DNA of 64,000 bases from positions 2,480,001 to 2,544,000 of the forward strand of contig NZ_CP034159.1 in assembly GCF_003860585.1 (NCBI RefSeq), in the 5' to 3' direction. Made by a program: the position numbers and the translations under genes. A model generated the notes under the pieces. The model was not told the origin of the DNA, did not search any database, and saw only the letters and a program-made list of their open reading frames with translations. This document shows positions 24,481 through 33,892 of the stretch, in pieces. This stretch comes from Kaistella carnis (lineage in GTDB: Bacteria > Bacteroidota > Bacteroidia > Flavobacteriales > Weeksellaceae). Positions within the stretch are counted from its first letter, which is position 1. Every line of letters begins with the position of its first letter.

Positions 24481-25338
24481 ATGAAAATATTTAAAATTTC
24501 TTTAATTCTAATTTTACCCCTGTTGCTTTTTTCCTGCATTTCTTCTAAAGATGTGCGTTACATGCAACCAAACGAAAGTTTAGTCATCAATGAGGAAGGA
24601 TTAGTACCTTACAATATTCCCGTTTACCGAATTACGAAAAACGATATTCTAACCCTGAACATTGTAACAACACCTAAGGGTGACGCTGCACAATTTTATT
24701 CCAGCCTTAATGCGCAATCTCCGGAAGCAGGAGCCTCTGGTAACCGAGGTGTATCTGTTTCTAATCAGTCAAATAATTCTGGTGGCGGCAATGTAAATAT
24801 CTATTTTAATGGATTAAAGGTCGACTCCAATGGTGATGTTAATGTTTTTGGAATAGGATATATCAAAGCAGAAGGCAGAACTCTGGAAGATATGACGAAA
24901 GAAATTCAAAATAAAGTCAATGAAAATTTTGTAGAAGGCAAATCTGAAGTAAGATTGAATACCGACGGAATTACGTATTATATTTTGGGAGATGTAGAAA
25001 CAGTAGAGATCAGCGGGGAGAAAAAAGCCCATAAAAACAGTTTAACAATCACTGAAGCTTTGGCGATTAATGGCGGTTTAAACAGAACAGTTGATCGTAC
25101 AAATATTGTAATTCACCGAAAATTGCCGGAAGGAATTAAAATTGCGAAGATCGATTTAACACGTGAAGATGTGATGAATTCTCCCTATTATTGGGTACAG
25201 AACGGGGATGAAATTTTTTTAAATACCCGATCTAAAAACCTAAATGGGTTTGGAAAAGATCCTATATCAACACTAACAACCGGAGTTTCTGTGATCACGA
25301 CCGCGATGTCGATTTATTTAATTCTAACACGACTCTAA
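24481..25338 (+). CDS. wza: Wza-like polysaccharide export outer-membrane lipoprotein
   Basis: 285 residues. A lipoprotein signal (ISLILILPLLLFSC) places Cys18 as the lipidated residue. The Poly_export domain begins YNIPVYRITKNDILTLNIV. A Gly/Ser/Asn-rich insert (GASGNRGVSVSNQSNNSGGG) is followed by DVNVFGIGYIKAEGRTLEDM and an SLBB-like part (ITYYILGDVETVEISGEKKA ... ITEALAINGGL). The C-terminal segment (TTGVSVITTAMSIYLILTRL) is hydrophobic and may span the outer membrane like the Wza helix barrel. It ends exactly one base before wzc, so the two are coupled. Confidence 0.87.
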   Translation: MKIFKISLILILPLLLFSCISSKDVRYMQPNESLVINEEGLVPYNIPVYRITKNDILTLNIVTTPKGDAAQFYSSLNAQSPEAGASGNRGVSVSNQSNNSGGGNVNIYFNGLKVDSNGDVNVFGIGYIKAEGRTLEDMTKEIQNKVNENFVEGKSEVRLNTDGITYYILGDVETVEISGEKKAHKNSLTITEALAINGGLNRTVDRTNIVIHRKLPEGIKIAKIDLTREDVMNSPYYWVQNGDEIFLNTRSKNLNGFGKDPISTLTTGVSVITTAMSIYLILTRL

Positions 25339-25566
25339 ATGATTCCGGTAAAAGAAAAAAATACGTCCAATCAGGATAAAATGAGCTCATTTGCCATTTT
25401 TGATATCGAATATTACATCCGCAGAATTATAAAGTATTGGTATTTATTCGTCATCATGGCAGCTTTGGGATATGGAATCTCGTGGTTCTATAGTAAATAT
25501 TATGCGCAACGAATCTACGCGTCCAATTTATCTTTAAGTATTTCAAATAACCTGTTGTGCATTTAG
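25339..25566 (+). pseudogene. wzc: wzc, 5' fragment cut off by the IS982 insertion
   Basis: The first 70 codons of a Wzc-type polysaccharide copolymerase/tyrosine kinase survive. They contain IFDIEYYIRRIIKYWYLFVI and one membrane helix (about residues 33-49). At 25550 the frame runs into the left inverted repeat of the IS and ends after five foreign residues. Removing the 984-bp element plus one 8-bp target copy joins base 25549 to base 26542 and restores one frame of 825 residues. The fragment alone cannot form a transport complex. Confidence 0.9.
25542..25549. repeat. Target-site duplication TTCAAATA, left copy
   Basis: These eight bases immediately precede the left inverted repeat and recur immediately after the right one (26534-26541). 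They mark a simple transposition event. Confidence 0.92.
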
Positions 25567-26533
25567 CACAAATTAACTTTTAGTTTATTCAAACTTCTTT
25601 TGAAGACGAAAAAATTGAGGTATTGAATCATCGTAAAAGAAGTTATTTTCGACACTATCCTTGTCGCCAAACCTTGAAAGGTTTTTGCAAAGTTCACGTT
25701 TATTGTAAACTGGCCGCATAGTTGCGATATATTGGTTTCAATCCGTTTCCTTATGTTTGATTTTGTCCTTGAAAACTCTACAAAACCATGCTGGTTTTTC
25801 CTCATCGGGACCGAAAGATTTATCTTGGAATAGTTGAATAAATCTACTTGAAATTTTTTACTGATATATCCTCTGTCCCCGATCAATAAACAGTTTTTAA
25901 AGTTTTCCTTAATATCCTTGAGGTAATTTACATCATGAACATTTGCAGGGGTGAAATCAAAAGAGTGAAAGATTCCATTCTTGTCACAAACCGCATGAAG
26001 TTTATAGCCAAAATACCTTGACTTCTGCGCGGCACAATATCCAAACGAAGGTTTGATATCATCTGTGGAACAAATTGCCGAACGGTTTGCACGACTGAAT
26101 TTACATATTTCAATCGGTGTTGAATCAACAATGAAGACATCGCTGAAATCAGAAAATTTACCGCTTAAGGTCTCCCTTATTTTTTCAATATATGGAAAAA
26201 GCCTCCTCCTTCTTTTATTGTAGACGCTCCTCTCGATCTTCCCATCCAAATCGGTTCCCGAAATACATCTAAACAACTGTAATTCAGAGTTAATGGACAT
26301 GTATTCAGCGGTAATATTAAGTGCCACAAGTTCCAAGTCAGACATTTTCGGGAGTCTGATCTGCTTATTTGACTTAATATGTTTACAGGTTGCTGTCAAT
26401 TCTTTTAAAATAATTTCGTAGTTTTGAATGAGATTGTTCATGTATTTAAATGACTTGGTAATCAATTAAATATACGATTTTTTAATCAAATGGACAATCT
26501 TTTTTCCTTTCAATTTCTAAATGCACAACAGGT
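25550..26533 (-). mobile_element. IS982-family insertion sequence, 984 bp
   Basis: The ends are perfect 17-bp inverted repeats (ACCTGTTGTGCATTTAG at 25550-25566 and its exact complement at 26517-26533). They are flanked by the direct repeat TTCAAATA. One transposase gene fills the element on the strand opposite to wzc. Intact ends, an undamaged transposase and an unmutated target duplication indicate a recent insertion. Confidence 0.95.
25563..26441 (-). CDS. IS982-family transposase
   Basis: 292 residues starting MNNLIQNYEIILKEL at the ATG; a TTG 24 bases upstream is in frame but less likely. The N-terminal region (LVALNITAEYMSINSELQLFR) is typical of IS982. DDE residues are likely the Asp in FIVDSTPIEICKFSRANR, the Asp in LLIGDRGYISKKFQ and the Glu in RKRIETNISQLCGQF. 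The stop codon lies inside the left inverted repeat (25563-25565). No internal stop or frameshift is seen. Confidence 0.92.
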   Translation of the reverse strand: MNNLIQNYEIILKELTATCKHIKSNKQIRLPKMSDLELVALNITAEYMSINSELQLFRCISGTDLDGKIERSVYNKRRRRLFPYIEKIRETLSGKFSDFSDVFIVDSTPIEICKFSRANRSAICSTDDIKPSFGYCAAQKSRYFGYKLHAVCDKNGIFHSFDFTPANVHDVNYLKDIKENFKNCLLIGDRGYISKKFQVDLFNYSKINLSVPMRKNQHGFVEFSRTKSNIRKRIETNISQLCGQFTINVNFAKTFQGLATRIVSKITSFTMIQYLNFFVFKRSLNKLKVNLC

Positions 26534-26541
26534 TTCAAATA
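26534..26541. repeat. Target-site duplication TTCAAATA, right copy
   Basis: Identical to 25542-25549, directly after the right inverted repeat of the IS982 element. Confidence 0.92.
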
Positions 26542-28679
26542 ATACTGCGAGCTACTTTACGCCGAATCAGTCCATTAATTTTATCTGGGGACAAACCGGA
26601 AATCAGGACGGGGTTTATTTAAAGAAAATGTTGCTTTCACGGTCTCATAATGAGTATCTGGTAAATCAACTTGATTTGTATGTGAACTATGCGACCAAAG
26701 GTTTAATCAAGCAAACTTATCTTGATAAATACGATTCCCCTGTATTTTTTGAAATTGATAAATCTGTTCCGCAACAGGTTAACTATCAAATCACCTTGAT
26801 TCCGAAAGGAGGAAATAAGTATGAAGTCGTGTTACCGAAGGACGGAGAATCTACTTCTCTTTATTCTTTTGAAAGTGAAGGATTTAAGGTTGTTCCAGCT
26901 TATAAAAGACCGGAAAATAAGATTATTTCTTTAAATGAATGGTATGTGTCGCCCAATTTGAAATTTAGATTATTGAAGAATGAGCAGCCAAGTTCCATCA
27001 AATTTGAAAATATTATTGTCACATTATCTACGGTGAACAATGCTGTGAATGACTTGGTAAGCACGATAAATGTTGATTTTGATAAAGAAATCGGCTCCAT
27101 TATGATCATCACCAAAAAAGGGTACAATCTAAATGGGACCGTGAATTTCCTTAACACTTCCGTAGATGAACTTCAAAAGAAAAGATTGATAGACCGAAAT
27201 ATTGTTGATAAAAATACGGAAGAATATTTATTAGATAATCTGGGGAATATTCGTAAAAAACTAGATTCCAGCGCATCGGTTTTAAATCAGATGAAAGTTT
27301 CCGAAGGTTTATACGACATTAAAGACCGTGACGAAAAATCATTAGAAAGAATTAAAGAGCTGGATTCTAAAAAAGCCGAAATACTAACCAAAATCAATTC
27401 TTTAAATACGATTAAAAACTCCCTTTCTTCTCAAAATTTAGATCGTCTCATCAGCTTGAACGCTGCAGGCGTAGAGGATGGAATGTTTACGGCAACGGTT
27501 TCTGAACTAAAAGATCTGTACGCAAAAAGACGGGAAATGGCGCTTATCTATACGCCAAACTCTGAGCCGATGCGTGAAATTAACCGATTGATTAATGAGG
27601 CACGAAATAATTCTTCTGGCTCCCTACGAAATTACTACAATACCTACATTAACGAAATATCCAAGATCGATCGCGACATCGCAAGAGCAAATGTTGACTT
27701 GGTGACTTATCCGGAGAAGGAAAGAAAGTATATGGATGCAGAACGTGGCTATAATATGATTGAAGCCACTTATAACACCTTGCTTTCTAAACAGAATGAA
27801 ACGCAAATTAGGGTGGCCACCAATAAGTCAGATATCAATGTGATCGATCCGGCTAAAAACCTGGGTCAAGCTCCAATTGCGCCTAATATTGTAAAAACAA
27901 AATACACTATTATTGGTGGATTGTTACTTTTACCATTGATATTCCTGGCTATCGGGCAGTTATTGGACAACAGAATAAGAAATATAAAAGAATTGCTTCA
28001 GGTGACGAAAATCCCACTTTTGGGAGTGATCGGAAAAAATACCCATGACAATAATCTTACCGTTTTGGAGCAACCAAGATCTTCAATTTCAGAAGCATTC
28101 CGTGGCATTAGAGCGAACCTGCGGTTTTTGCACAAGGAAGATAATAAATCAAAAGTAATTCTTTTAACTTCCTCTATCGGCGGTGAAGGAAAAACGTATG
28201 TATCTATTAATATTGCTTCAGTTCTTGGTTTAAGTGGAAAGAAAACTATTCTTTTGGGGATGGATTTAAGAAAGCCAAAGATCTTCGGAGACTTTAAGAT
28301 TAATAATCAGTACGGAATTTCAAATTATCTTACAGGTGAGGTGCAGATGAATCAGATCATTAACCAGACTTCTATTCCGGATTTACATGTTGCAACGTCT
28401 GGGCCTATACCACCAAATCCTTCAGAACTTTTAATGAGCGAACGAAATATACAGTTTATTCAGGAGTTAAGAAATCATTATGACTTTATTATCATCGATT
28501 CGCCACCAGTTGGTTTAGTTGCTGATCCTTTTGAACTAATGAAGTATGCTGATGCAAGTATTTATGTAGTTCGACACGAATATACAGAGAAACATATGCT
28601 GAGAATGATCACTGAAAAATACCACAATCACGAAATTAAAAATTTAGGGTTGGTATACAATGATTATCAGGTAAAACAG

Positions 28680-28727
28680 GGATATGGTTACGGCTATGGC
28701 TACGGCTATGGCTACGGCTATGGTTAT
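28680..28727 (+). repeat. Tandem (Gly-Tyr)8 coding repeat in the wzc tail
   Basis: Eight consecutive Gly-Tyr dipeptides come from a 6-base unit, mostly alternating GGCTAT and GGCTAC, so the DNA is close to a 12-bp tandem repeat. In bacterial tyrosine kinases this C-terminal cluster is autophosphorylated and controls polymerisation. The repeat number could change by slippage without shifting the frame. Confidence 0.9.
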
Positions 28728-28948
28728 TTTGAAGAAGATGCCAATTATCAGGAACCTACTGTAATTAAAATTAGAAATAAGATTAGAAGTATTATGGGGA
28801 AAAGCTAGATTTAAAAAATTGATGAGAAGAGGAATTTATTTTTCCTAAAATCATAAAAAGAAGGATTGCCCGTTTTTATAGGAAAACATTATGCTTTTTT
28901 GAGGGTATTTAACTAAAAATTAAGAATTTCCTTAAAGTAAAAATGTTT

Positions 28949-28956
28949 TATATTTG
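28949..28956 (+). promoter_or_regulatory. -7 box TATATTTG of the DUF6089-uppS-bamA operon
   Basis: TATATTTG fits the consensus. Its start site would fall near 28963, before both candidate ATGs of the DUF6089 gene. Confidence 0.6.
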
Positions 28957-28991
28957 CAAAATTATTTATGAAATTTGATGTACAGTCATTC

Positions 28992-29891
28992 ATGCAAAAG
29001 AAAATTATCTTCACCTTTATCGCCTTGCTTTTTATTTCGGTTTCCTACAAAGGGCAGCGACACGAAATAGGGGTGCAATTAGGGATGAGTAACTTGGTTG
29101 GTGATATTGGCAGAACCAATTATGTTTTACAGAAACCAATGGGCCATAATATTGCTGACTATGGACTTCCTTTTTACGGGAGCATTCTTTACCGAATGAA
29201 TTTTAATCCTTATCAAACGGTAAGGTTAAATTTGGGATACAATCACATCCAATTTGCAGATGTTTATGCGAAAGAGAAATACAGAAAAGATAGAAAATTG
29301 TGGGGAACCAATTCTATTGTGGAAGCCGATTTGATTTTCGAGTATAACTTTTTTCCCGTAAACGATGAGCAGAAGAGTTTGCTCAGTCCTTATGTATTCG
29401 GTGGAGTGGGTGCCTTATTGGCAAATACACCACAGCTGGTCGTAGAAAATGATTTTAACAGAGACGCAGGTGGAAATCCGATTCCTCCAGTTGTGGGCGA
29501 TCTAGATAGTTTTGAAACTACCGCAACTTATACTTCTGGTAAAAAATTATCAATGGCCATTCCTTTTGGCGTTGGTTTAAAATATAAGTTCAACTACAAT
29601 TGGGCATTATTTGGGGAATTTATGTTTCGACCTACTTTTTCAGATTCCATTGACTATAGTGTAATTGATGATAGTAGTGTGAAAATTAAGTATAATAAAG
29701 ATATTCCGGCCGAAGGGAGCAAAAGCAAATCTCTTTTACAGGAAAGTCCATATAAAGAGATGGCTGAAGCGAAAGCTGCGGAATTTGTTAAAAACAGACA
29801 AGTGGGTAACATCAATTCTAAAGATTGGGTCAACTCCGTCTCTATAGGTTTAAGTTATTCATTCGGAAGACCACCATGTTATTGTGATTAA
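28992..29891 (+). CDS. DUF6089-family outer-membrane beta-barrel protein
   Basis: 299 residues from the ATG that gives a clean signal peptide (QKKIIFTFIALLFISVSYKG); an in-frame ATG at 28968 would add eight residues. Next comes HEIGVQLGMSNLVGDIGRTNY, the DUF6089 opening, and alternating amphipathic strands (VRLNLGYNHIQF, YVFGGVGALLANTP, WALFGEFMFRPTF). The C-terminus, SVSIGLSYSFGRPPCYCD, contains a typical last strand. In Bacteroidota this family is encoded just before uppS and bamA, as here. Its role is unproven; a link to outer-membrane biogenesis is inferred from position. Confidence 0.8.
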   Translation: MQKKIIFTFIALLFISVSYKGQRHEIGVQLGMSNLVGDIGRTNYVLQKPMGHNIADYGLPFYGSILYRMNFNPYQTVRLNLGYNHIQFADVYAKEKYRKDRKLWGTNSIVEADLIFEYNFFPVNDEQKSLLSPYVFGGVGALLANTPQLVVENDFNRDAGGNPIPPVVGDLDSFETTATYTSGKKLSMAIPFGVGLKYKFNYNWALFGEFMFRPTFSDSIDYSVIDDSSVKIKYNKDIPAEGSKSKSLLQESPYKEMAEAKAAEFVKNRQVGNINSKDWVNSVSIGLSYSFGRPPCYCD

Positions 29892-29892
29892 A

Positions 29893-30645
29893 ATGCAGTC
29901 GATAAAAGAAAAATTAAATCTGGATCATCTTCCACAACATGTCGCCATTATTATGGACGGTAACGGGAGATGGGCAAAAACACGCGGCAAAGAAAGAACC
30001 TTTGGGCATAAACACGCCATTCAGGCAGTTCGGGATGCCGTGAACGCCTGTAACGAAATTCACATTCCCTATCTTACGCTTTACACCTTTTCTTCGGAAA
30101 ACTGGAACAGACCGGATGATGAAGTGAATACGCTGATGAGCTTGATTTCTGAAACATTGCTTTTGGAAGCCGAAGAAATTTTCAGCAAAGGATTGCGCAT
30201 GCACGTCATAGGTGATATTGAAAAATTGCCACCACTCGTGCAGGAGCAAATGATGCAGCTGGTCGAAATCACAAAGCATAATGACAAGGGGAATCTCATC
30301 TTGGCATTAAGCTACGGTTCCCAGCATGAAATTCTAAGTGCCGTAAAACAAATCAGCGCGAAAGTAAAAAGCGGCGAACTTACGGAAGAAGAAATTACAG
30401 AAAAAGTTTTCGAGAATCACTTATACACCAAAGATTTTCCACCGGTTGATCTATTAATCAGAACCAGTGGCGAAGTTAGGATCAGTAATTTCCTACTGTG
30501 GCAAATTGCCTATGCTGAATTGCAGTTTTTAGATATCCTATGGCCGGATTTCGGTAGAGAAGATTTCTTTAAATGCATTTATGATTACCAGGCGAAAGAA
30601 AGAAGATTTGGTAAAATCAGCGAACAGCTCGACGAAAAAAAATAG
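29893..30645 (+). CDS. uppS: Isoprenyl transferase (undecaprenyl diphosphate synthase)
   Basis: 250 residues; condenses isopentenyl diphosphate onto farnesyl diphosphate to make the C55 carrier for peptidoglycan and exopolysaccharide. The signature HVAIIMDGNGRWAKTRG holds the catalytic Asp. TLYTFSSENWNRP and LLIRTSGEVRISNFLLWQ are the substrate-binding motifs, and ELQFLDILWPDF is also conserved. The ATG lies one base after the DUF6089 stop, an in-frame GTG being discounted. Product length (C55) is inferred from the family. Confidence 0.95.
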   Translation: MQSIKEKLNLDHLPQHVAIIMDGNGRWAKTRGKERTFGHKHAIQAVRDAVNACNEIHIPYLTLYTFSSENWNRPDDEVNTLMSLISETLLLEAEEIFSKGLRMHVIGDIEKLPPLVQEQMMQLVEITKHNDKGNLILALSYGSQHEILSAVKQISAKVKSGELTEEEITEKVFENHLYTKDFPPVDLLIRTSGEVRISNFLLWQIAYAELQFLDILWPDFGREDFFKCIYDYQAKERRFGKISEQLDEKK

Positions 30646-30673
30646 AATAAAGAAAAAGTTAGCAAGATAAAAA

Positions 30674-33211
30674 ATGAAGTTTAAATTCTTACCCATCATC
30701 ATGTTTGTGGCTTCGGCACATTTCTATGGTCAGATTACACCCGAACAGAATACCCAGGAAAACAGCGCTGTTCAAGCTCAAAACGAAGTGGGCACTTATA
30801 TCCTGAAAGACATCGTCGTAGATGGCGTAAAAAAATATACTCCCGCTCAAATTTTAAGATTTACGGGTCTTAATAAAAATGAGACTGTAGAAATCCCCGG
30901 GCAAAAGATCAGCAATGCCATTAAAAAGCTTTGGGAAACTCAATCCTTCTCTGAAGTAGAAGTGTATATTCAAAGCATCGAAGGTGATCAGGTGATCCTT
31001 AGATTTAATCTTCAGGACCTGAAAGATTTAGGACAGGTGAAATTTACCGGAAAAGGAATTGGAAAATCGAAAAGCGAAAAACTTGCGAAAGACAATAACT
31101 TAAAGCCAGGAACGAAAATTACCCAAAATCTCGTCTCAACTTTAAAAACAAATATTCCCAAAGAATATATCAAAAAAGGCTATGCCGATGCGAGGGTGAC
31201 GATTGAGGATAAAGTAAATGCCGGAGATCCCGATCTGGTAGACTGGACCATCAATGTTGACCGTGGCAGAAAAGTAAAAATCAGCCACATCGAATTTGAA
31301 GGAAATGAAAGTGTGACCGACCGTAAACTGAGAAGCAAAGCTTTTAAAGATACAAAACAGAAGAGTTTTAGTATTAAAGGCATCTTGAAACCTTCGAAAT
31401 TTATCGAGGAAAAATACGAAGACGATAAAGATAATTTGATTAATTATTATCGTTCTTTAGGATTCCGTGATGCACAAATTGTTTCAGATTCAGTTTGGAG
31501 AAATCCCAAAAATGATTTTGAAATCAATGTAAAACTGAACGAAGGAAAAAAATATTATATCGGAGATATTAATTTCCTAGGAAATTCAGCATTCTCTACC
31601 GATTATCTAAAAAAAGTATTGGGATATAAAACTGGTGACATTTACGACGCAGTTGGTTTCAACAAGAAAGTTGGGGAAGACGGTGGTAAAGAAGATGATT
31701 CTGATATCAAATCTCTTTACATGAATCAAGGTTTCCTATTCTCGAACGTAACCCCGATTGAAAAGTCCGTAGTTGGTGATTCGATTAATCTTGAAATTAG
31801 AATTAGTGAAGGTGAAAAAGCTTCCTGGAACCGGGTAACCTGGAGTGGAAATACCACTACGCATGATCATGTAATCTTAAGATCACTGCGTACAAAACCT
31901 GGTAGTTTGTTTGCAAAATCAGACATCAAAAGAACGTACTTTGATTTGGCGGGAATGCAGTTTTTTGATCCACAACAAATTGGCCAGCAGGTAAATCCTA
32001 ATCCACAGGATAATACTGTGGATGTGCATTGGACTCTGGTAGAAAAGGGATCTTCGCAGGTACAGTTGCAGGCAGGTTACGGTGGAGGTTCCTTCATCGG
32101 AACTCTTGGTTTGACCTTTAATAACTTCTCTTTACGTAATTTCTTGAGATTCAAAGATTTCAAGCCCGTTCCACAAGGAGATGGACAAACCTTATCTATT
32201 CAGGCACAAGCCGGACAATTCTTCCAGAATTACGGTATTTCATTTACAGAACCATGGTTGTTCGGTACAAAACCTACCGCACTTTCTATAGGAGTTAACC
32301 AATCTTTGGTTCGTTACAGCGACGCACAGGGTGCAACCCAAAAATTAAATATTTTCTCTGCAAGTGCTGGTTTAAACAGACAATTGAGATGGCCGGATGA
32401 TTATTTCTCCTTATATACGGGAATTCAGTATCAGAGTTATGATTTTGAAAATTATCCCTTCCAGTTTGGAAATGCAACAGAGTATTATGGATCTGCGAAA
32501 AACTTTAGTTTTAATATTGGGTTAAGCAGAAACTCTGCAGGTTTAGATCCTATTTTCCCAACCCAGGGTTCAAACATTGAAGCTTCAATTAAATTTACGC
32601 CACCATATTCCCTCTTTAGTGATAAAGATTATGCGAATATGCCGGCTGTTGAAAAATACAAGTGGTTAGAATTTTATAAAATTAAAATGAAAGCCGATAT
32701 TTATAACACAGTTGTAGGAAAACTTGTACTGAGAAGTACTGCAGAGATGGGCTTCCTGAATGGTTATAATAAAGAATTGGGTGCACCTCCATTTGAAAGA
32801 TTTTATGTCGGTGGAACAGGATTATTTGGTGGTCGATATGACGGTCGTGAGTTAGTGCCACTTCGTGGTTACGAAAACGCCTCCTCTACTGGTGGAATGT
32901 TAGAAGATGTTACGCCTTATGGTGGAGCCACTATTTATAATAGATTTGCGTTGGAATTAAGATATCCAATTTCTATGAATCAAACGGCAAAAATTTATGC
33001 TTTGTCTTTCTTAGAAGGTGGTAATGCGTATAATTCATTCGGTACTTATAACCCGTTCCAATTGAAGCGTTCAGCCGGAGTTGGAATTAGAGTTTATATG
33101 GGTGCTTTCGGATTGATCGGATTCGATTTCGCTTATGGATTTGATAAAACACAACTCGGTACAGAACCTGCAGGTTGGAAAACACACTTCCTGATGAACC
33201 AATCATTATAA
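30674..33211 (+). CDS. bamA: Outer-membrane protein assembly factor BamA
   Basis: 845 residues. A signal peptide (KFLPIIMFVASAHFYGQ) is followed by POTRA repeats (about residues 40-420): IVVDGVKKYTPAQILRFTGL, VKISHIEFEGNESVTDRKL and YIGDINFLGNSAFSTDYL are three of them. The Omp85 barrel (about 450-845) has GTGLFGGRYDGRELVPLRGY near the conserved (V/I)RGF-like loop-6 motif. BamA inserts beta-barrel proteins into the outer membrane. It ends in Leu rather than the aromatic residue usual for barrels. The two OmpH chaperone genes follow directly. Confidence 0.94.
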   Translation: MKFKFLPIIMFVASAHFYGQITPEQNTQENSAVQAQNEVGTYILKDIVVDGVKKYTPAQILRFTGLNKNETVEIPGQKISNAIKKLWETQSFSEVEVYIQSIEGDQVILRFNLQDLKDLGQVKFTGKGIGKSKSEKLAKDNNLKPGTKITQNLVSTLKTNIPKEYIKKGYADARVTIEDKVNAGDPDLVDWTINVDRGRKVKISHIEFEGNESVTDRKLRSKAFKDTKQKSFSIKGILKPSKFIEEKYEDDKDNLINYYRSLGFRDAQIVSDSVWRNPKNDFEINVKLNEGKKYYIGDINFLGNSAFSTDYLKKVLGYKTGDIYDAVGFNKKVGEDGGKEDDSDIKSLYMNQGFLFSNVTPIEKSVVGDSINLEIRISEGEKASWNRVTWSGNTTTHDHVILRSLRTKPGSLFAKSDIKRTYFDLAGMQFFDPQQIGQQVNPNPQDNTVDVHWTLVEKGSSQVQLQAGYGGGSFIGTLGLTFNNFSLRNFLRFKDFKPVPQGDGQTLSIQAQAGQFFQNYGISFTEPWLFGTKPTALSIGVNQSLVRYSDAQGATQKLNIFSASAGLNRQLRWPDDYFSLYTGIQYQSYDFENYPFQFGNATEYYGSAKNFSFNIGLSRNSAGLDPIFPTQGSNIEASIKFTPPYSLFSDKDYANMPAVEKYKWLEFYKIKMKADIYNTVVGKLVLRSTAEMGFLNGYNKELGAPPFERFYVGGTGLFGGRYDGRELVPLRGYENASSTGGMLEDVTPYGGATIYNRFALELRYPISMNQTAKIYALSFLEGGNAYNSFGTYNPFQLKRSAGVGIRVYMGAFGLIGFDFAYGFDKTQLGTEPAGWKTHFLMNQSL

Positions 33212-33216
33212 ATAAA

Positions 33217-33861
33217 ATGACAATGAAAAAGTTTCAATTATTAATCGCTTTATTCTGTTTTTCAGTTGCATTAAATGCTCAGAAAATTGGCGTGGTAGAT
33301 ACTGACTATATCCTCAGTAAATTGCCACAGTATAAAGAAGCAGAAAGCAGGCTCAATGAGCAGATCGCGAATTGGCAAAATGAGATTCAAGCTTTGCAGA
33401 CCGAGTACAATAAGAAAAATGCCTCGCTGGAAAATGAAAAAGTACTTTTAATTGGTGATCAGCTAAAAATCCGTCAGAAAGAAGTCGATGATTTAGATAA
33501 AAAAATCAAAACCATGATCAACAATCGTTTCGGTTCGATGGGCGAGATTAATAATGCAAGATCAAATCTCACCAAACCTTTTCAGGATCAGATTTGGAAC
33601 GCGATCAAGACGGTATCAGAGAAAAATACTTTAGGCATAGTTCTTGATAAAAGCAATAACATTAGCGTAATTTTCCTTGATAAAAGGTATGATTATACCG
33701 ATAAAGTATTAGATTTGCTTTTGAAAAATTCAAACTCTAAAGCAGTTGAAACTAAAAATTCTCCAGGGAGAAGTGCCACTGAAATAAGAGAAGAAAAATT
33801 AAAAATAATGAACGCCAAACAAGATGGGCGTGTCGAAGAACAAGCAAGAAAAAAGAAATAA
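33217..33861 (+). CDS. OmpH/Skp-family periplasmic chaperone (first of two)
   Basis: 214 residues from ATG 33217; ATG 33223 (MKKFQLLI) is equally possible. Signal peptide FQLLIALFCFSVALNAQ, then KIGVVDTDYILSKLPQYKEAE, the Skp head motif. A long charged helical arm (QIANWQNEIQALQTEYNKKN) folds back to a second head strand (LGIVLDKSNNISVIFLDKRYDYTDKVL). Skp trimers hold unfolded outer-membrane proteins for BamA. The gene begins 5 bases after the bamA stop. The tail (REEKLKIMNAKQDGRVEEQARKKK) is longer than in the second copy. Confidence 0.88.
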   Translation: MTMKKFQLLIALFCFSVALNAQKIGVVDTDYILSKLPQYKEAESRLNEQIANWQNEIQALQTEYNKKNASLENEKVLLIGDQLKIRQKEVDDLDKKIKTMINNRFGSMGEINNARSNLTKPFQDQIWNAIKTVSEKNTLGIVLDKSNNISVIFLDKRYDYTDKVLDLLLKNSNSKAVETKNSPGRSATEIREEKLKIMNAKQDGRVEEQARKKK

Positions 33862-33892
33862 AAACCAACTTTAAATTAATTTAATCCCAATT

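Larger units (their letters stand above)
26490..28808 (+). pseudogene. wzc: wzc, 3' fragment: polysaccharide copolymerase/BY-kinase body
   Basis: The downstream part of the interrupted gene still reads as a 772-residue frame. It begins at an ATG inside the IS, so its first 17 residues are IS-encoded. The Wzc-derived part carries the periplasmic Wzz/coiled-coil region, the second membrane helix (IGGLLLLPLIFLAIGQLL), and a cytoplasmic BY-kinase. The kinase has Walker A SSIGGEGKTYVSIN, Walker A' ILLGMDLRKPK and Walker B FIIIDSPPVG. The C-terminal tyrosine cluster is a (Gly-Tyr)8 tract. The first membrane helix is missing, so normal topology is lost unless the IS excises. The kinase domain itself looks intact. 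Confidence 0.88.
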
